Part shown: positions 35,808 through 46,452 of the stretch, one piece after another
How positions within the stretch are numbered: position 1 is the stretch's first letter
How the letters are laid out: every line of letters begins with the position of its first letter
Assembly: GCF_026672275.1 (NCBI RefSeq)
Contig: NZ_JANQCD010000001.1
Location: 186,001-250,000 of the forward strand
Source of the DNA: Marinifilum sp. D737
GTDB lineage: Bacteria; Bacteroidota; Bacteroidia; Bacteroidales; Marinifilaceae
DNA length: 64,000 nt
Direction: 5' to 3'
Position numbers and translations under genes: made by a program
The notes under the pieces: generated by a model
What the model was told of the DNA's origin: nothing
Seen by the model: the letters and a program-made list of their open reading frames with translations, nothing else
Databases searched by the model: none

Positions 35808-35830
35808 CCGGGTGATAGGTTAGTGCCCGG
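35808..35830 (-). promoter_or_regulatory. possible attenuator hairpin in the EF-G2 leader
   Basis: ccggg (35808-35812) pairs with cccgg (35826-35830); on the minus strand it is followed by TTTTTG, 42 bp before the EF-G2 start. A terminator-like hairpin inside the leader suggests attenuation, but the stem is short. Confidence 0.3.
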
Positions 35831-35909
35831 CTTTAGGTTTTAAGGCTTACCAAATTAATTAACTTTTTAATAAGATACAATATGCATTAGATCAATTTGT
35901 GGAAAATAA

Positions 35910-35940
35910 TTGACATGCAGGAATTTTGGTCGTATTTTTG
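35910..35940 (+). promoter_or_regulatory. upstream promoter P1 of the ribosomal superoperon
   Basis: TTG (35910-35912), 20-nt spacer, TATTTTTG (35933-35940): exact TAnnTTTG. About 235 bp before rpsL. Confidence 0.65.
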
Positions 35941-36024
35941 TCTTTATCCCGCCATTTTTCTAAGAAAGATAGAGGTAAGTCGGAACTAATTTAAAATCAG
36001 TTGATTTTTTTATTTGATCACTAT

Positions 36025-36054
36025 TTGACTTTTAAAAGGGTTTTCTTACCTTTG
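36025..36054 (+). promoter_or_regulatory. promoter P2 of the ribosomal superoperon
   Basis: TTG (36025-36027), 19-nt spacer, TACCTTTG (36047-36054): exact match to the Bacteroidota consensus. Confidence 0.75.
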
Positions 36055-36100
36055 TGCGCTGATTTCAAGGGTATTTTTGCAAAAATCAACATAACGATTG

Positions 36101-36129
36101 TTGTTTTTAGTAAATAAATAATACCTTTG
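36101..36129 (+). promoter_or_regulatory. promoter P3 of the ribosomal superoperon
   Basis: TTG (36101-36103), 18-nt spacer, TACCTTTG (36122-36129), ending 46 bp before rpsL. The -7 octamer is identical to that of P2. Confidence 0.75.
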
Positions 36130-36175
36130 CAAACCAATTTGTTAAAATATATTTAATTAAAAAGTAATTGTTAAT

Positions 36176-36553
36176 ATGCCTACAATTCAACAGTTAGTTC
36201 GAAAAGGAAGAACCAAGCTTCAAGAGAAGAGCAAGGCTCCAGCGTTGGATTCTTGTCCTCAAAGAAGAGGGGTTTGCGTGCGTGTGTATACCACTACACC
36301 TAAGAAGCCTAACTCAGCAATGCGTAAAGTTGCTCGTGTTAGATTGACTAACGGAAAAGAAGTGAATGCTTACATTCCAGGTGAAGGTCACAATTTGCAA
36401 GAGCACTCTATCGTATTGATTAGAGGTGGTCGTGTGAAGGATCTTCCAGGGGTAAGATATCACCTTGTTCGTGGTGCTCTTGATGCTTCAGGGGTAGAAG
36501 GTCGTATGCAGCGTCGTTCTAAGTATGGTACTAAGAGACCAAAGAAAAAGTAA
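36176..36553 (+). CDS. rpsL: 30S ribosomal protein S12
   Basis: 125 residues, normal length. First gene of the str cluster. Sits at the decoding centre; streptomycin-site lysines are kept in [12 protein letters not shown] and the [10 protein letters not shown] loop, so no resistance change is seen. Three promoters precede it, and a structured 126-nt spacer follows. Confidence 0.99.
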   Translation: MPTIQQLVRKGRTKLQEKSKAPALDSCPQRRGVCVRVYTTTPKKPNSAMRKVARVRLTNGKEVNAYIPGEGHNLQEHSIVLIRGGRVKDLPGVRYHLVRGALDASGVEGRMQRRSKYGTKRPKKK

Positions 36554-36679
36554 AACCTAGTTTGTAACTGTAGGAGTTATAGTTTATGTGTTGTTCCCAC
36601 TTGGTTGAGTAAATAGTCGTGAGATTATTGAAGACGCACTTGGGCAGCTGACATACGAATAGCTCGTAAACTAAAAGAA
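36554..36679 (+). promoter_or_regulatory. structured rpsL-rpsG spacer, candidate S7 control site
   Basis: The spacer is much longer than others in the operon. It has a hairpin aatagtc-GTGA-gattatt (36612-36629, GNRA tetraloop) enclosed by agtttatg (36581-36588) with cgtaaact (36665-36672). E. coli S7 represses the str operon by binding the same spacer, so an analogous site is inferred. Primary sequence similarity was not established. Confidence 0.4.
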
Positions 36680-37156
36680 ATGAGAAAATCAAGACCTAAA
36701 AAGAGAATCTTGTTGCCGGATCCAAAATTTAATGATGTTTTGGTTACAAGATTTGTAAATGACTTGATGATGGACGGTAAGAAAAATCTTGCGTTCAAAA
36801 TTTTCTACGATTCATTAGAGATCGTTAAGTCAAAAACTGAAAAGCTTGAAAAATCTCCACTTGAGATTTGGAAAAAAGCTTTGGAAAACATTACTCCAGC
36901 TGTAGAGGTTAAGTCTCGCCGTGTAGGTGGTGCTACCTTCCAGGTTCCAATGGAAATTCGTCCGGAAAGAAAAGTTTCTATTTCAATTAAGAATATGATT
37001 CTTTTTGCTCGTAAGAGATCTGGTAAGTCTATGGCTGAAAAATTGTCTGCAGAAATTGTTGCTGCTTACAACGAAGAAGGTGGAGCTTTCAAGAAGAAGG
37101 AAGATACTCACAGAATGGCTGAAGCTAACCGTGCTTTTGCTCACTTTAGATTTTAA
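36680..37156 (+). CDS. rpsG: 30S ribosomal protein S7
   Basis: 158 residues, full length. Head protein of the 30S that starts assembly of the 16S 3' domain. MRKSRPKKR start, [13 protein letters not shown] and [14 protein letters not shown] at the end are conserved. 36 bp before fusA. Confidence 0.99.
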   Translation: MRKSRPKKRILLPDPKFNDVLVTRFVNDLMMDGKKNLAFKIFYDSLEIVKSKTEKLEKSPLEIWKKALENITPAVEVKSRRVGGATFQVPMEIRPERKVSISIKNMILFARKRSGKSMAEKLSAEIVAAYNEEGGAFKKKEDTHRMAEANRAFAHFRF

Positions 37157-37192
37157 TAGAATTGTTTAAGCAATTTGTAGAGGACAAAGAAA

Positions 37193-39307
37193 ATGGCTAA
37201 GAGAGATTTAAATTTTACCAGAAACATTGGTATCATGGCACACATCGACGCCGGTAAAACAACAACTACCGAGCGTATCTTGTATTATACAGGTGTGTCT
37301 CACAAGATTGGTGAGGTTCACGATGGTGCAGCTACAATGGACTGGATGGAGCAAGAGCAGGAAAGAGGTATTACTATTACATCTGCAGCTACTACTTGTT
37401 TTTGGAACTACGACAGCAAGAAGTATCAAATCAATATTATTGACACCCCAGGTCACGTTGACTTTACTGTAGAGGTAGAGCGTTCTTTGCGTGTTTTGGA
37501 TGGTGCTGTTGCATGTTTTTGTGCAGTAGGTGGTGTTGAAGCACAGTCTGAAACAGTTTGGAGACAAGCTGATAAATATAGAGTTCCTCGTATGGGTTTT
37601 GTAAACAAGATGGACCGTTCTGGTGCTGACTTTTTCAAAGCTGTACGTGAGGTGAAAGAAAAATTAGGAGCTAATCCTATTCCAATTCAAATTCCAATCG
37701 GGTCGGAAGAGAGCTTTAGAGGTGTAATCGATTTGATTACTATGAAAGCTATCGTTTGGTACGATGATGAGAATGGTACAAATTACACTTTGGAAGATAT
37801 TCCAGATCACTTAGTGGCTGATGCAAATGAGTGGAGAGAGAAGTTGGTAGAGGCAGTTGCAGAAAACGACGAAGAGTTATTGGAGAGATTCTTTGAGGAT
37901 CCAGATTCAATTACTGAAGAAGAGATGTATGCTGTTATTCGTAAAGCTACTATCTCTATGGATATCGTTCCTATGCTTTGTGGTTCTGCATTTAAGAATA
38001 AAGGTGTTCAGCGTTTGTTGGATGCAATTATCACTTATATGCCATCTCCACTTGACGTAGAAGCAATTGTTGGTACTGTTCCGGGATCTGACGAAGAAGT
38101 AACACGTAAACCAGATGTTGATGAGCCATTGGCTGCTTTGGCATTTAAAATTGCTACAGACCCATTCGTAGGTCGTTTGGCATTTACTCGTGTTTACTCA
38201 GGATCTATCGAGGCAGGATCATATGTATTTAATACAAGATCAGGAAACAAAGAGCGTATTTCTCGTTTGTACCAAATGCACTCAAACAAGCAGAATGCTA
38301 TCGAAATGGTAGAAGCTGGTGATATTTGTGCTTGTGTTGGATTTAAAGATATTCGTACTGGTGATACTCTTTGTCAGAAAGAATCTCCAATCGAGCTGGA
38401 ATCTATGGATTTCCCAGATCCAGTAATCGGTATCGCTGTTGAGCCATTGACTCAGAAGGATGTTGATAAATTGGGTATGGCTCTTGGTAAATTGGCTGAA
38501 GAGGATCCAACCTTCCAGGTTAAAACTGACGAAGATTCAGGTCAAACAGTAATTTCAGGTATGGGTGAGCTTCACTTGGATATCATTATTGACCGTTTGA
38601 AGCGTGAATTTAAAGTTGAGTGTAATCAGGGAGCGCCTCAGGTTGCTTACAAGGAAGCTATCAAAGGTTCTGTTGAGCACCGTCAGGTATTCAAAAAGCA
38701 GTCTGGTGGACGTGGTAAGTTTGCTGACATTCAATTCCGCTTGATGCCAGTTGATGCAGATTTCGAAGGTGAAGGATTGCAGTTTGTTGATCAGATTAAA
38801 GGTGGTAACATTCCTAAGGAATTTGTTCCTTCTGTTCAGAAAGGTTTCACTGATGCAATGAAAAATGGTGTGTTGGCAGGTTACACTGTAGATACATTAA
38901 AAGTTGAGTTGTTTGACGGATCTTTCCACCCGGTTGACTCGGATCAATTATCATTTGAGATGGCTGCTAAGCAAGGTTTCAAAGAAGCTTGTGCTAAGGC
39001 GAATCCGGTTCTTCTTGAGCCTATCATGAAGATGGAAGTTATTACTCCTGAAGAGTACATGGGTGATATCATCGGTGACTTGAACAAGCGTCGTGGTCAG
39101 GTTGAAGGAATGGAATCTAAGCACGGAGCTCGTGTTGTAAATGCTAAAGTACCTTTGGCAGAGCAATTCGGTTATGTAACTGTGTTGAGAACCTTGTCTT
39201 CAGGTCGTGCAAACTCTTCTATGGAATTCTCTCACTTCGAGGAAGTACCTAAAGGTATTGCTAAAGAAGTTGTTGAGAATGCAAAGGGTAAAGTTGAATT
39301 ATTATAA
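37193..39307 (+). CDS. fusA: elongation factor G
   Basis: 704 residues, canonical translocase. P-loop AHIDAGKTT (16-24), switch I RGITI (58-62), DTPGHVD with catalytic His88, NKMD G4. Sits between rpsG and rpsJ; tuf, found here in many bacteria, is absent. This is the GTP-hydrolysing partner of the EF-G2 paralogue 1.4 kb upstream on the other strand. Confidence 0.99.
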   Translation: MAKRDLNFTRNIGIMAHIDAGKTTTTERILYYTGVSHKIGEVHDGAATMDWMEQEQERGITITSAATTCFWNYDSKKYQINIIDTPGHVDFTVEVERSLRVLDGAVACFCAVGGVEAQSETVWRQADKYRVPRMGFVNKMDRSGADFFKAVREVKEKLGANPIPIQIPIGSEESFRGVIDLITMKAIVWYDDENGTNYTLEDIPDHLVADANEWREKLVEAVAENDEELLERFFEDPDSITEEEMYAVIRKATISMDIVPMLCGSAFKNKGVQRLLDAIITYMPSPLDVEAIVGTVPGSDEEVTRKPDVDEPLAALAFKIATDPFVGRLAFTRVYSGSIEAGSYVFNTRSGNKERISRLYQMHSNKQNAIEMVEAGDICACVGFKDIRTGDTLCQKESPIELESMDFPDPVIGIAVEPLTQKDVDKLGMALGKLAEEDPTFQVKTDEDSGQTVISGMGELHLDIIIDRLKREFKVECNQGAPQVAYKEAIKGSVEHRQVFKKQSGGRGKFADIQFRLMPVDADFEGEGLQFVDQIKGGNIPKEFVPSVQKGFTDAMKNGVLAGYTVDTLKVELFDGSFHPVDSDQLSFEMAAKQGFKEACAKANPVLLEPIMKMEVITPEEYMGDIIGDLNKRRGQVEGMESKHGARVVNAKVPLAEQFGYVTVLRTLSSGRANSSMEFSHFEEVPKGIAKEVVENAKGKVELL

Positions 39308-39335
39308 TTATATCATCGTATAATATCTAAATAAG

Positions 39336-39641
39336 ATGAGCCAAAAAATTAGAATTAAACTGAAATCTTACGATCACAACTTGGTTGACAAGTCGGCTGA
39401 GAAAATCGTAAAAACAGTTAAGGCTACAGGTGCGGTTGTTAGTGGTCCAATTCCACTTCCAACTCACAAAAGAATTTTTACTGTTCTTCGTTCTACTTTC
39501 GTGAACAAGAAATCAAGAGAACAGTTTCAACTTTCTTCTTTCAAGCGTTTAATTGACATTTACAGTTCTACTGCAAATACAATTGATGCTTTGATGAAGC
39601 TAGAGTTGCCTAGCGGTGTAGAAGTTGAAATTAAAGTTTGA
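39336..39641 (+). CDS. rpsJ: 30S ribosomal protein S10
   Basis: 101 residues. Signature [20 protein letters not shown]. Joins the 30S head and, as NusE, transcription antitermination. Follows fusA by 28 bp, so the str and S10 operons look fused. Confidence 0.99.
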   Translation: MSQKIRIKLKSYDHNLVDKSAEKIVKTVKATGAVVSGPIPLPTHKRIFTVLRSTFVNKKSREQFQLSSFKRLIDIYSSTANTIDALMKLELPSGVEVEIKV

Positions 39642-39678
39642 TAATCTAGTAAGATTTATTTTTAAAAAGTAAAGAGAA

Positions 39679-40296
39679 ATGCCAGGATTAATTGGAAAAA
39701 AAATCGGAATGACTTCCGTTTACAGTGCCGAGGGAAAAAATATTCCATGCACTGTCATTGAGGCAGGTCCATGTGTTGTAACTCAAATTAAGACTATTGA
39801 GTCTGATGGTTACGAAGCACTTCAGTTGGCTTTTGATGAAAAGAAAGAAAAGCGAACAACTAAGGCGCTAGATGGGCACTTTAAAAAGGCAAACACAACT
39901 CCTAAGAAAAAACTAGTTGAGTTTTCAGATTTTGAAAACGAATACCAGTTAGGAGACGTTATCGACGTTGAATTATTCGAAGATGCTCCATATGTGGATA
40001 TCACGGGTGTTTCAAAAGGTAAAGGTTTCCAAGGGGTAGTAAAACGTCATGGTTTTGGCGGAGTAGGTGGCGCGACACACGGTCAGCATAACCGTTTACG
40101 TGCACCTGGTTCTATTGGTGCTGCATCTTACCCAGCTCGCGTATTTAAAGGCATGAGAATGGCCGGACGTACAGGTGGGGACAACGTGAAGGTTCAAAAC
40201 CTTCAGGTACTTAAGGTTATCAAAGAAAATAACCTATTGTTAGTTAAAGGATCTCTTCCAGGGTCTAAAGGTTCATACGTAATTATTGAGAAGTAA
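39679..40296 (+). CDS. rplC: 50S ribosomal protein L3
   Basis: 205 residues. Starts [15 protein letters not shown]; the central loop with [20 protein letters not shown] reaches the peptidyl-transferase centre. Its TAA overlaps the rplD ATG by one base (TAATG). Confidence 0.99.
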   Translation: MPGLIGKKIGMTSVYSAEGKNIPCTVIEAGPCVVTQIKTIESDGYEALQLAFDEKKEKRTTKALDGHFKKANTTPKKKLVEFSDFENEYQLGDVIDVELFEDAPYVDITGVSKGKGFQGVVKRHGFGGVGGATHGQHNRLRAPGSIGAASYPARVFKGMRMAGRTGGDNVKVQNLQVLKVIKENNLLLVKGSLPGSKGSYVIIEK

Positions 40297-40928
40297 TGGA
40301 ATTAGCGATTTTAAACACAGCTGGAGAAGATACTGGTAGAAAAATTGAATTGAATGATTCAGTTTTTGGCATCGAACCAAATGAGCATGCTATTTACCTA
40401 GACGTTAAACAATTTTTGGCGAACCAACGTCAGGGAACTCACAAATCGAAAGAAAGAGCTGAGATCTCTGGTAGTACTGCCAAACTAAAGAAACAAAAAG
40501 GTACTGGTACAGCACGTGCTGGTAGCATCAAGTCACCTATCTTCAGAGGAGGTGGACGCGTATTCGGTCCTCGTCCAAGAAACTACGGTTTCAAATTGAA
40601 TAAAAAACTGAAGCAGTTGGCTCGTAAATCTGCTTTAACGATCAAAGCTCAAAACGATGCTTTAATGGTAGTTGAAGACTTCAATTTCGAAGCTCCTAAG
40701 ACAAAAGAATTTGTTAATATTCAGAATAGCTTAAAAGTAGCTGATAAAAAAGTGCTTTTAGTTTTATCTGAAGATAATAAAAACATATATTTGTCTTCTC
40801 GTAATTTGAAGAATGTTAATGTTGTTCGTGTTTCTGACCTTGCAACTTATGACATTATGAAAGCTTCAACTTTGGTGTTTGTAGAAAGTTCTGTAAAAGG
40901 ACTTGATGAAATGTTTAAACTAAACTAA
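40296..40928 (+). CDS. rplD: 50S ribosomal protein L4
   Basis: 210 residues. The exit-tunnel loop with [20 protein letters not shown] and [12 protein letters not shown] is conserved. In E. coli L4 represses the S10 operon; no such leader is visible here because the operon is continuous from rpsL. Confidence 0.99.
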   Translation: MELAILNTAGEDTGRKIELNDSVFGIEPNEHAIYLDVKQFLANQRQGTHKSKERAEISGSTAKLKKQKGTGTARAGSIKSPIFRGGGRVFGPRPRNYGFKLNKKLKQLARKSALTIKAQNDALMVVEDFNFEAPKTKEFVNIQNSLKVADKKVLLVLSEDNKNIYLSSRNLKNVNVVRVSDLATYDIMKASTLVFVESSVKGLDEMFKLN

Positions 40929-40938
40929 GTTTAAAAAA

Positions 40939-41229
40939 ATGGATATTTTAATTAAGCCAATCGTTACTGAGAAAATGACTGAGCAAAGCGAAAAATTCAA
41001 TCGCTTTGGTTTTGTTGTTAATCGTAGAGCGACAAAGATCGATATTAAGGCAGCAGTAGAATCAATGTACAATGTTAAAGTGGCATCTGTTAATACCATG
41101 AACTATCAGGGTAAAAAGAAAAGCCGTTTTACAAAAGCAGGTGCTATTGAGGGAAGAACTGCGTCTTTCAAAAAGGCGATCGTTACTTTAGTTGAAGGTG
41201 ATAATATAGATTTTTATAGCAATATTTAA
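40939..41229 (+). CDS. rplW: 50S ribosomal protein L23
   Basis: 96 residues. Starts MDILIKPIVTEKMTE; located at the tunnel exit, docking site for trigger factor and SRP. 10 bp behind rplD and 7 bp before rplB. Confidence 0.99.
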   Translation: MDILIKPIVTEKMTEQSEKFNRFGFVVNRRATKIDIKAAVESMYNVKVASVNTMNYQGKKKSRFTKAGAIEGRTASFKKAIVTLVEGDNIDFYSNI

Positions 41230-41236
41230 TTAGAAA

Positions 41237-42061
41237 ATGGCTGTACGTAAATTAAAACCTGTAACTCCTGGTCAAAGAAATAAGATCTTAAATACCTTTG
41301 AGCAGGTAACTACAGACAAACCTGAGAAATCATTGTTAAGACCAATGAAGAAAACTGGTGGTAGAAATAACACTGGTAAGATGACAATGAGATATATAGG
41401 TGGTGGTCACAAGAGAAGATATCGAGTTATTGATTTCAAAAGAGACAAGGACAATGTTCCTGCAAAAGTTGTTTCGATTGAGTACGATCCAAACCGTACT
41501 GCACGCATTGCATTGCTTGTGTATGCTGACGGTGAGAAGCGTTACATCATCGCTCCAAACGGACTTGAGGTAGGACAAACTTTGCTTTCTGGAGAAAAAG
41601 TAGCTCCTGAAATCGGAAACTCAATGCCATTATCTGATATCCCATTAGGTACAATAATTCACAATATTGAATTAAGACCCTCTCAAGGTGCTGTGATGGC
41701 TCGTAGCGCTGGTGCATATGCTCAACTTGTTTCAAGAGAAGGCAAATATGCAATGATCAAATTACCTTCTGGAGAAGTTAGAATGATCCTAGTAACTTGT
41801 AAAGCAACTATCGGTACTGTTTCAAACACTGACCATGCGTTGGAAAGAAGCGGTAAAGCTGGTCGTACTCGTTGGTTAGGTAGAAGACCTCGTGTTCGTG
41901 GTGTGGTAATGAATCCAGTTGATCACCCAATGGGTGGTGGTGAAGGTAAATCTTCAGGTGGACATCCACGTTCTAGAACCGGTGTATTAGCTAAAGGGTT
42001 CAAAACTCGAGCTAAGAAAAACGCTTCTAATAAGTATATTGTAGAAAGAAGGAAAAAGTAA
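41237..42061 (+). CDS. rplB: 50S ribosomal protein L2
   Basis: 274 residues. RNA-binding and SH3-like domains; the conserved [20 protein letters not shown] motif with the His needed for peptidyl-transferase function is intact. Confidence 0.99.
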   Translation: MAVRKLKPVTPGQRNKILNTFEQVTTDKPEKSLLRPMKKTGGRNNTGKMTMRYIGGGHKRRYRVIDFKRDKDNVPAKVVSIEYDPNRTARIALLVYADGEKRYIIAPNGLEVGQTLLSGEKVAPEIGNSMPLSDIPLGTIIHNIELRPSQGAVMARSAGAYAQLVSREGKYAMIKLPSGEVRMILVTCKATIGTVSNTDHALERSGKAGRTRWLGRRPRVRGVVMNPVDHPMGGGEGKSSGGHPRSRTGVLAKGFKTRAKKNASNKYIVERRKK

Positions 42062-42080
42062 TTTGATTAATTAGATTGTT

Positions 42081-42350
42081 ATGAGTCGTTCATTAAAAAA
42101 AGGCCCTTTTATCGATTTCAAATTGGAGAAACGAGTATTGGAGCAAAATGAGTCAGGAAAAAAATCTGTGATTAAAACCTGGTCAAGACGTTCTATGATC
42201 TCTCCGGATTTCGTAGGTCACACAGTTGCCGTTCACAACGGAAACAAATTCATTCCAGTTTATGTTACTGAAAATATGGTAGGACATAAATTAGGTGAAT
42301 TTGCGCCAACTCGTACTTTTAGAGGTCACGCTGACAAGAAGAAAAAATAG
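42081..42350 (+). CDS. rpsS: 30S ribosomal protein S19
   Basis: 89 residues. [18 protein letters not shown] and [12 protein letters not shown] are conserved. 30S head, contacts the A-site finger. Confidence 0.99.
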   Translation: MSRSLKKGPFIDFKLEKRVLEQNESGKKSVIKTWSRRSMISPDFVGHTVAVHNGNKFIPVYVTENMVGHKLGEFAPTRTFRGHADKKKK

Positions 42351-42387
42351 CGTGAAGCGTTTTAATTAACATTTTGAATTTGTAAAA

Positions 42388-42801
42388 ATGGGTGCAAGAA
42401 AAAGAATAAGAGCAAACCAAATAAAGGAGGAAAAAAAGAGCAAAGCATTTGCTAGCTTGAAAAATGTTCCTACTTCGCCTCGTAAAATGAGACTTGTTGC
42501 CGATATGGTAAGAGGTATGGAGGTGAACCGAGCTTTAGATGTACTTCGTTTCAGTCCGAAAGAAGCATCGATTCGCGTAGAAAAACTATTGCTTTCTGCG
42601 ATTGCCAACTGGCAAGCAAAGAACGAAGGTCAAAGAATTGAGGAAAATGAATTATTCATCAAAGAAATTTGTGTTGATTCAGCTAGAATTCTTAAGCGTC
42701 TTAGACCAGCTCCACAAGGGAGAGCACATAGAATTAGAAAAAGATCAAATCATGTAACTATATTGTTGGCAAGTAAAACTGCTGAGAATACTAAAGAATA
42801 G
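42388..42801 (+). CDS. rplV: 50S ribosomal protein L22
   Basis: 137 residues, including a Bacteroidota-type basic N-terminal extension ([18 protein letters not shown]) and the tunnel hairpin [17 protein letters not shown]. 5 bp before rpsC. Confidence 0.99.
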   Translation: MGARKRIRANQIKEEKKSKAFASLKNVPTSPRKMRLVADMVRGMEVNRALDVLRFSPKEASIRVEKLLLSAIANWQAKNEGQRIEENELFIKEICVDSARILKRLRPAPQGRAHRIRKRSNHVTILLASKTAENTKE

Positions 42802-42806
42802 TTAGA

Positions 42807-43517
42807 ATGGGACAAAAAGTAAATCCAATAGGAAATAGACTAGGAATCATCAGAGGATGGGATTCTAACTGGTTTGGCGGAAAAAACTACGGCGATAAGC
42901 TTGTTGAAGATACCAAAATTAGAAAGTACCTAAATGCTCGTTTAGCTAAAGCAAGTATTTCTAAGATCATTATCGAAAGAACTCTTAAATTAATTACGAT
43001 CACTATCAACACTGCTCGTCCTGGTATCATTATCGGGAAAGGTGGTCAGGAAGTTGACAAGTTGAAAGAAGAGTTGAAGAAGATTACAGATAAGGAAGTA
43101 CAAATTAATATCTTCGAAATTAAACGTCCAGAAATGGATGCTGTAATCGTTGCTAATAACATCGCTCGTCAGATTGAAGGCCGTATCGCCTACAGAAGAG
43201 CAATTAAGATGGCTATTGCTTCTACTATGAGAATGGGTGCTGAAGGAATCAAAATTCAGATTTCTGGCCGTTTGAATGGAGCGGAAATGGCACGTTCTGA
43301 AATGTATAAAGAAGGACGTACCCCACTTCATACCTTAAGAGCTGATATCGATTACTGTCAAGCTGAAGCTTTGACTACTTACGGTTTGATCGGTATTAAA
43401 GTTTGGATCTGTAAAGGTGAAGTTTACGGAAAACGTGATCTTACACCAAACGCTGGCATGAAAGATAGCCGTGGTCCAAAAGGAAAAGGTGGTTTTAATA
43501 GAAGAAAAAAGAAGTAG
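42807..43517 (+). CDS. rpsC: 30S ribosomal protein S3
   Basis: 236 residues. KH domain with [14 protein letters not shown] and C-terminal domain ending in basic [14 protein letters not shown]; at the mRNA entry channel. Confidence 0.99.
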   Translation: MGQKVNPIGNRLGIIRGWDSNWFGGKNYGDKLVEDTKIRKYLNARLAKASISKIIIERTLKLITITINTARPGIIIGKGGQEVDKLKEELKKITDKEVQINIFEIKRPEMDAVIVANNIARQIEGRIAYRRAIKMAIASTMRMGAEGIKIQISGRLNGAEMARSEMYKEGRTPLHTLRADIDYCQAEALTTYGLIGIKVWICKGEVYGKRDLTPNAGMKDSRGPKGKGGFNRRKKK

Positions 43518-43543
43518 TCTTTAAATTTTAAAGAATTAGTACG

Positions 43544-43975
43544 ATGTTACAACCAAAAAGGACAAAATTTAGAAGACAACAAAAGGGAAGAATGAAAGGT
43601 AACGCTGGTCGCGGTACTGAATTAGCATTCGGATCTTTTGGGATCAAATCACTTGAAGAAAAGTGGATTACTGGTCGTCAAATTGAAGCTGCTCGTGTGG
43701 CAGTAACCCGATATATGCAGAGACAAGGTCAAATCTGGATCCGTATTTTCCCAGATAAGCCAATCACTAAGAAGCCTGCAGAGGTACGTATGGGTAAGGG
43801 TAAGGGTTCTCCAGAAGGATTCGTTGCTCCTGTTTCACCAGGAAGAATGTTATTCGAATGTGAGGGTGTTCCTTACGAAGTAGCTAAAGAGGCATTGCGT
43901 CTTGCAGCTCAAAAATTACCTGTTACTACAAAGTTTGTCGTAAGACGTGATTATGTTGAAAGTTCAAATGATTAA
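43544..43975 (+). CDS. rplP: 50S ribosomal protein L16
   Basis: 143 residues. [19 protein letters not shown] and [20 protein letters not shown] are conserved; positions the A-site tRNA. Confidence 0.99.
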   Translation: MLQPKRTKFRRQQKGRMKGNAGRGTELAFGSFGIKSLEEKWITGRQIEAARVAVTRYMQRQGQIWIRIFPDKPITKKPAEVRMGKGKGSPEGFVAPVSPGRMLFECEGVPYEVAKEALRLAAQKLPVTTKFVVRRDYVESSND

Positions 43976-43977
43976 TC

Positions 43978-44175
43978 ATGAAGAATTCAGAAATTAAAGA
44001 GTTAACAACACAGGAAATAGTAGAAAAGTTGGATGCCGAAAGAGCATCATTAACTCGCTTCAGACTAAATCACGCTATTTCACCTTTGGAAAATCCTTTG
44101 CAAATTAAGGAAACGAGACGCAACATTGCCAAATTAATGACAGAGTTACGTCAGAGACAATTAACTGAAAAGTAA
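43978..44175 (+). CDS. rpmC: 50S ribosomal protein L29
   Basis: 65 residues, two-helix protein near the tunnel exit. [10 protein letters not shown] start and [15 protein letters not shown] are typical. Two bases behind rplP. Confidence 0.98.
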   Translation: MKNSEIKELTTQEIVEKLDAERASLTRFRLNHAISPLENPLQIKETRRNIAKLMTELRQRQLTEK

Positions 44176-44182
44176 AAAAGTG

Positions 44183-44437
44183 ATGGAAAGAAATCTTAGA
44201 AAAGAGCGTATCGGGGTTGTGGTTAGCAGCAAAATGGAAAAATCCATTACTGTTGCAGTTCACACAAAGGAAAAACACCCGATTTACGGTAAATTTGTGA
44301 ACAAAACCAAAAAATTCACTGCTCACGATGAGGAAAACACCTGTAACGAAGGTGATACCGTAAAAATCATGGAAACCCGACCTTTAAGTAAAAATAAGAG
44401 TTGGAGATTAGTGGAAATTATTGAAAGAGCTAAGTAA
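44183..44437 (+). CDS. rpsQ: 30S ribosomal protein S17
   Basis: 84 residues from ATG 44183 ([20 protein letters not shown]). A GTG directly in front at 44180 could add one Met but the ATG matches family starts. OB-fold 16S-binding protein; [15 protein letters not shown] conserved. Confidence 0.97.
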   Translation: MERNLRKERIGVVVSSKMEKSITVAVHTKEKHPIYGKFVNKTKKFTAHDEENTCNEGDTVKIMETRPLSKNKSWRLVEIIERAK

Positions 44438-44439
44438 TC

Positions 44440-44805
44440 ATGATACAAACAGAAAGTAGACTATTAGTAGCTGATAACAGTGGAGCAAAGGAAGTACTTT
44501 GTATCCGCGTGTTAGGCGGTACCAAAAAACGTTATGCTTCAATTGGAGATAAAATTGTGGTTACCGTGAAGAACGCTATCGCCGGTTCCGATATGAAAAA
44601 AGGAACAGTAACAAAAGCAGTTGTTGTTCGCACCAAAAAAGAGATTAGAAGACAAGACGGATCTTATATTCGCTTCGATGATAACGCATGTGTTTTATTG
44701 AACACTGCTGGTGAAATGAGAGGAACCCGTATTTTTGGACCTGTTGCAAGAGAGTTACGTGAAACTGATATGAAGATCGTTTCTTTAGCACCAGAAGTTT
44801 TATAA
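44440..44805 (+). CDS. rplN: 50S ribosomal protein L14
   Basis: 121 residues. [20 protein letters not shown] and the C-terminal GPVARELRE are conserved. Interface protein and silencing-factor RsfS site. Confidence 0.99.
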   Translation: MIQTESRLLVADNSGAKEVLCIRVLGGTKKRYASIGDKIVVTVKNAIAGSDMKKGTVTKAVVVRTKKEIRRQDGSYIRFDDNACVLLNTAGEMRGTRIFGPVARELRETDMKIVSLAPEVL

Positions 44806-44824
44806 TCTTTGTAAACCTAGAACA

Positions 44825-45142
44825 ATGAAGTTACATATTAAAAAGGGTGATACCGTTATTGTAAACGCTGGGGAATCAAAAGGACAGGAAGGTAAAGTAT
44901 TAGAAGTTCTTGTTGACAAGCAACGTGCGATCGTTGAAGGTGTTAACATGATTTCTAAACACACCAAGCCAAACGCTGAGAATCCTCAAGGTGGTATCGT
45001 TAAAAAAGAAGCCTCAATTCACATTTCAAACTTAAATGTGAAAGATCCTTCAACAGGAAAAGCTACCCGTATTGGTAGAAAAGAGGGCGACAACAATAAA
45101 TTAGTTAGATACTCTAAAAAGTCAGGGGAGGAGATTAAGTAA
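44825..45142 (+). CDS. rplX: 50S ribosomal protein L24
   Basis: 105 residues with the KOW motif near the start ([20 protein letters not shown]). Assembly initiator at the 23S 5' end. Its stop overlaps the rplE start by one base. Confidence 0.99.
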   Translation: MKLHIKKGDTVIVNAGESKGQEGKVLEVLVDKQRAIVEGVNMISKHTKPNAENPQGGIVKKEASIHISNLNVKDPSTGKATRIGRKEGDNNKLVRYSKKSGEEIK

Positions 45143-45696
45143 TGAGCTATACACCGACTCTTAAAAAACAGTATGCAGAAGAAATCGTTCCTGCTTTAAT
45201 GAAGGAATTCGATTACAAAACTGTAATGCAAGCACCTAAATTAACGAAGATAGTAATTAACCAAGGTGTTGGTTCGGCGATTGCTGATAAAAAAATACTT
45301 GAATTCTCTGTAAACGAGCTTACTGCAATTACTGGTCAGAAAGCTGTTCAGACTTTGTCTTCTAAGGATATCTCGAACTTTAAGTTACGTAAAGGTATGC
45401 CAATTGGTACTACTGTAACTTTACGTCGTGAGCGTATGTACGAATTTCTTGAAAAATTAGTTCGTGTTGCTTTACCACGTATCCGTGACTTTAAAGGTAT
45501 CAAGAGTAAATTAGACGGTAGAGGTAACTATACTTTAGGTATCGAAGAACAAATCATTTTCCCTGAGATTGTTTTGGATAGTGTAAACAAAATCATGGGT
45601 ATGAACATTACCTTCGTTACTACTGCGAATACCGACGAAGAAGCTTATGCTCTTTTGAAAGAATTTGGATTACCATTTAAAAATCTAAAAAAATAA
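45142..45696 (+). CDS. rplE: 50S ribosomal protein L5
   Basis: 184 residues; binds 5S r[19 protein letters not shown] and [17 protein letters not shown] are conserved. Starts on the overlapping TAATG of rplX. Confidence 0.99.
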   Translation: MSYTPTLKKQYAEEIVPALMKEFDYKTVMQAPKLTKIVINQGVGSAIADKKILEFSVNELTAITGQKAVQTLSSKDISNFKLRKGMPIGTTVTLRRERMYEFLEKLVRVALPRIRDFKGIKSKLDGRGNYTLGIEEQIIFPEIVLDSVNKIMGMNITFVTTANTDEEAYALLKEFGLPFKNLKK

Positions 45697-45700
45697 GACG

Positions 45701-45970
45701 ATGGCTAAAGAATCAATGAAAGCTCGCGAAGTTAAGCGTCAGAAATTAGTTGAAAAATACGCAGCTAAAAGAGCTAAACTTAAAGAGGAAGGCGATTACA
45801 TCGCTCTTAGTCGTTTGCCAAAAAACTCTTCACCTGTTCGTTTGCACAACAGATGTAAGTTAACCGGTCGTCCGAAAGGTTATATGAGACAATTCGGAGT
45901 AAGTCGTATCACTTTCCGTGAAATGGCTTCAGCTGGTTTAATCCCAGGAGTTAAGAAGGCAAGTTGGTAA
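45701..45970 (+). CDS. rpsN: 30S ribosomal protein S14, zinc-free form
   Basis: 89 residues, the long form. [20 protein letters not shown] is present but the CxxC...CxxC zinc ligands of the short form are absent. No second copy here. Confidence 0.98.
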   Translation: MAKESMKAREVKRQKLVEKYAAKRAKLKEEGDYIALSRLPKNSSPVRLHNRCKLTGRPKGYMRQFGVSRITFREMASAGLIPGVKKASW

Positions 45971-46005
45971 TCAAAATTTGTTTATCAGATTATTGTTAAA
46001 TATTG

Positions 46006-46021
46006 TCCCGAGAAATCGGGA
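46006..46021 (+). promoter_or_regulatory. GAAA-tetraloop hairpin before rpsH, candidate S8 site
   Basis: tcccga-GAAA-tcggga is a perfect 6-bp stem with a GNRA loop in the 70-nt rpsN-rpsH gap, 20 nt before the rpsH ATG. In E. coli S8 represses the spc operon by binding an mRNA hairpin; location near rpsH suggests but does not prove the same role. Confidence 0.4.
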
Positions 46022-46040
46022 TCAATTTAATTTTTATTAT

Positions 46041-46436
46041 ATGACAGATCCAATAGCAGATTTTCTTACACGTTTAAGAAATGCGATCATGGCAAACCAC
46101 AAAGTTGTTGAGGTGCCAGCATCGAACGTGAAAAAAGAAATGACAAAGATTCTTAAGGATAAAGGTTATATCCTTAACTACAAATTTGTAGACGATGGAC
46201 TTCAAGGAGTAATTAAAATTGCTTTGAAATACCATCCTGAAACCAAAATTCCAGCAATCAAAGATCTTAAGCGTGTGTCAAAACCAGGTTTGAGAAAATA
46301 TTGTGGAGCTTTAGAATTACCTCGCGTACTTAACGGTTTAGGAATTGCGATTCTTTCTACTTCTCAGGGAGTTATGACTGACAAAGAAGCTCGTCAGAAG
46401 CATGTTGGTGGTGAAATATTGTGTTACGTTTATTAA
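46041..46436 (+). CDS. rpsH: 30S ribosomal protein S8
   Basis: 131 residues from ATG 46041 ([20 protein letters not shown]), the family start. An in-frame upstream codon at 45978 would add 21 residues that cover the hairpin and match nothing. The C-terminal [15 protein letters not shown] is conserved. Confidence 0.98.
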   Translation: MTDPIADFLTRLRNAIMANHKVVEVPASNVKKEMTKILKDKGYILNYKFVDDGLQGVIKIALKYHPETKIPAIKDLKRVSKPGLRKYCGALELPRVLNGLGIAILSTSQGVMTDKEARQKHVGGEILCYVY

Positions 46437-46438
46437 TT

Positions 46439-46445
46439 AAGGAGG
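46439..46445 (+). promoter_or_regulatory. strong Shine-Dalgarno before rplF
   Basis: AAGGAGG stands 7 nt before the rplF ATG. Most starts in this window have only A-rich leaders, as is usual in Bacteroidota where the anti-SD is masked, so this full match stands out. Confidence 0.75.
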
Positions 46446-46452
46446 ATTAGAA

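Noticed and set aside
37208-37567. Antisense frames inside fusA and other ribosomal genes
   Set aside because: Shadows of highly biased codon use; no independent support.
33610-39307. EF-G2 and FusA as a recent duplication
   Set aside because: P-loop, switch regions and G4 differ throughout; they are old paralogues.
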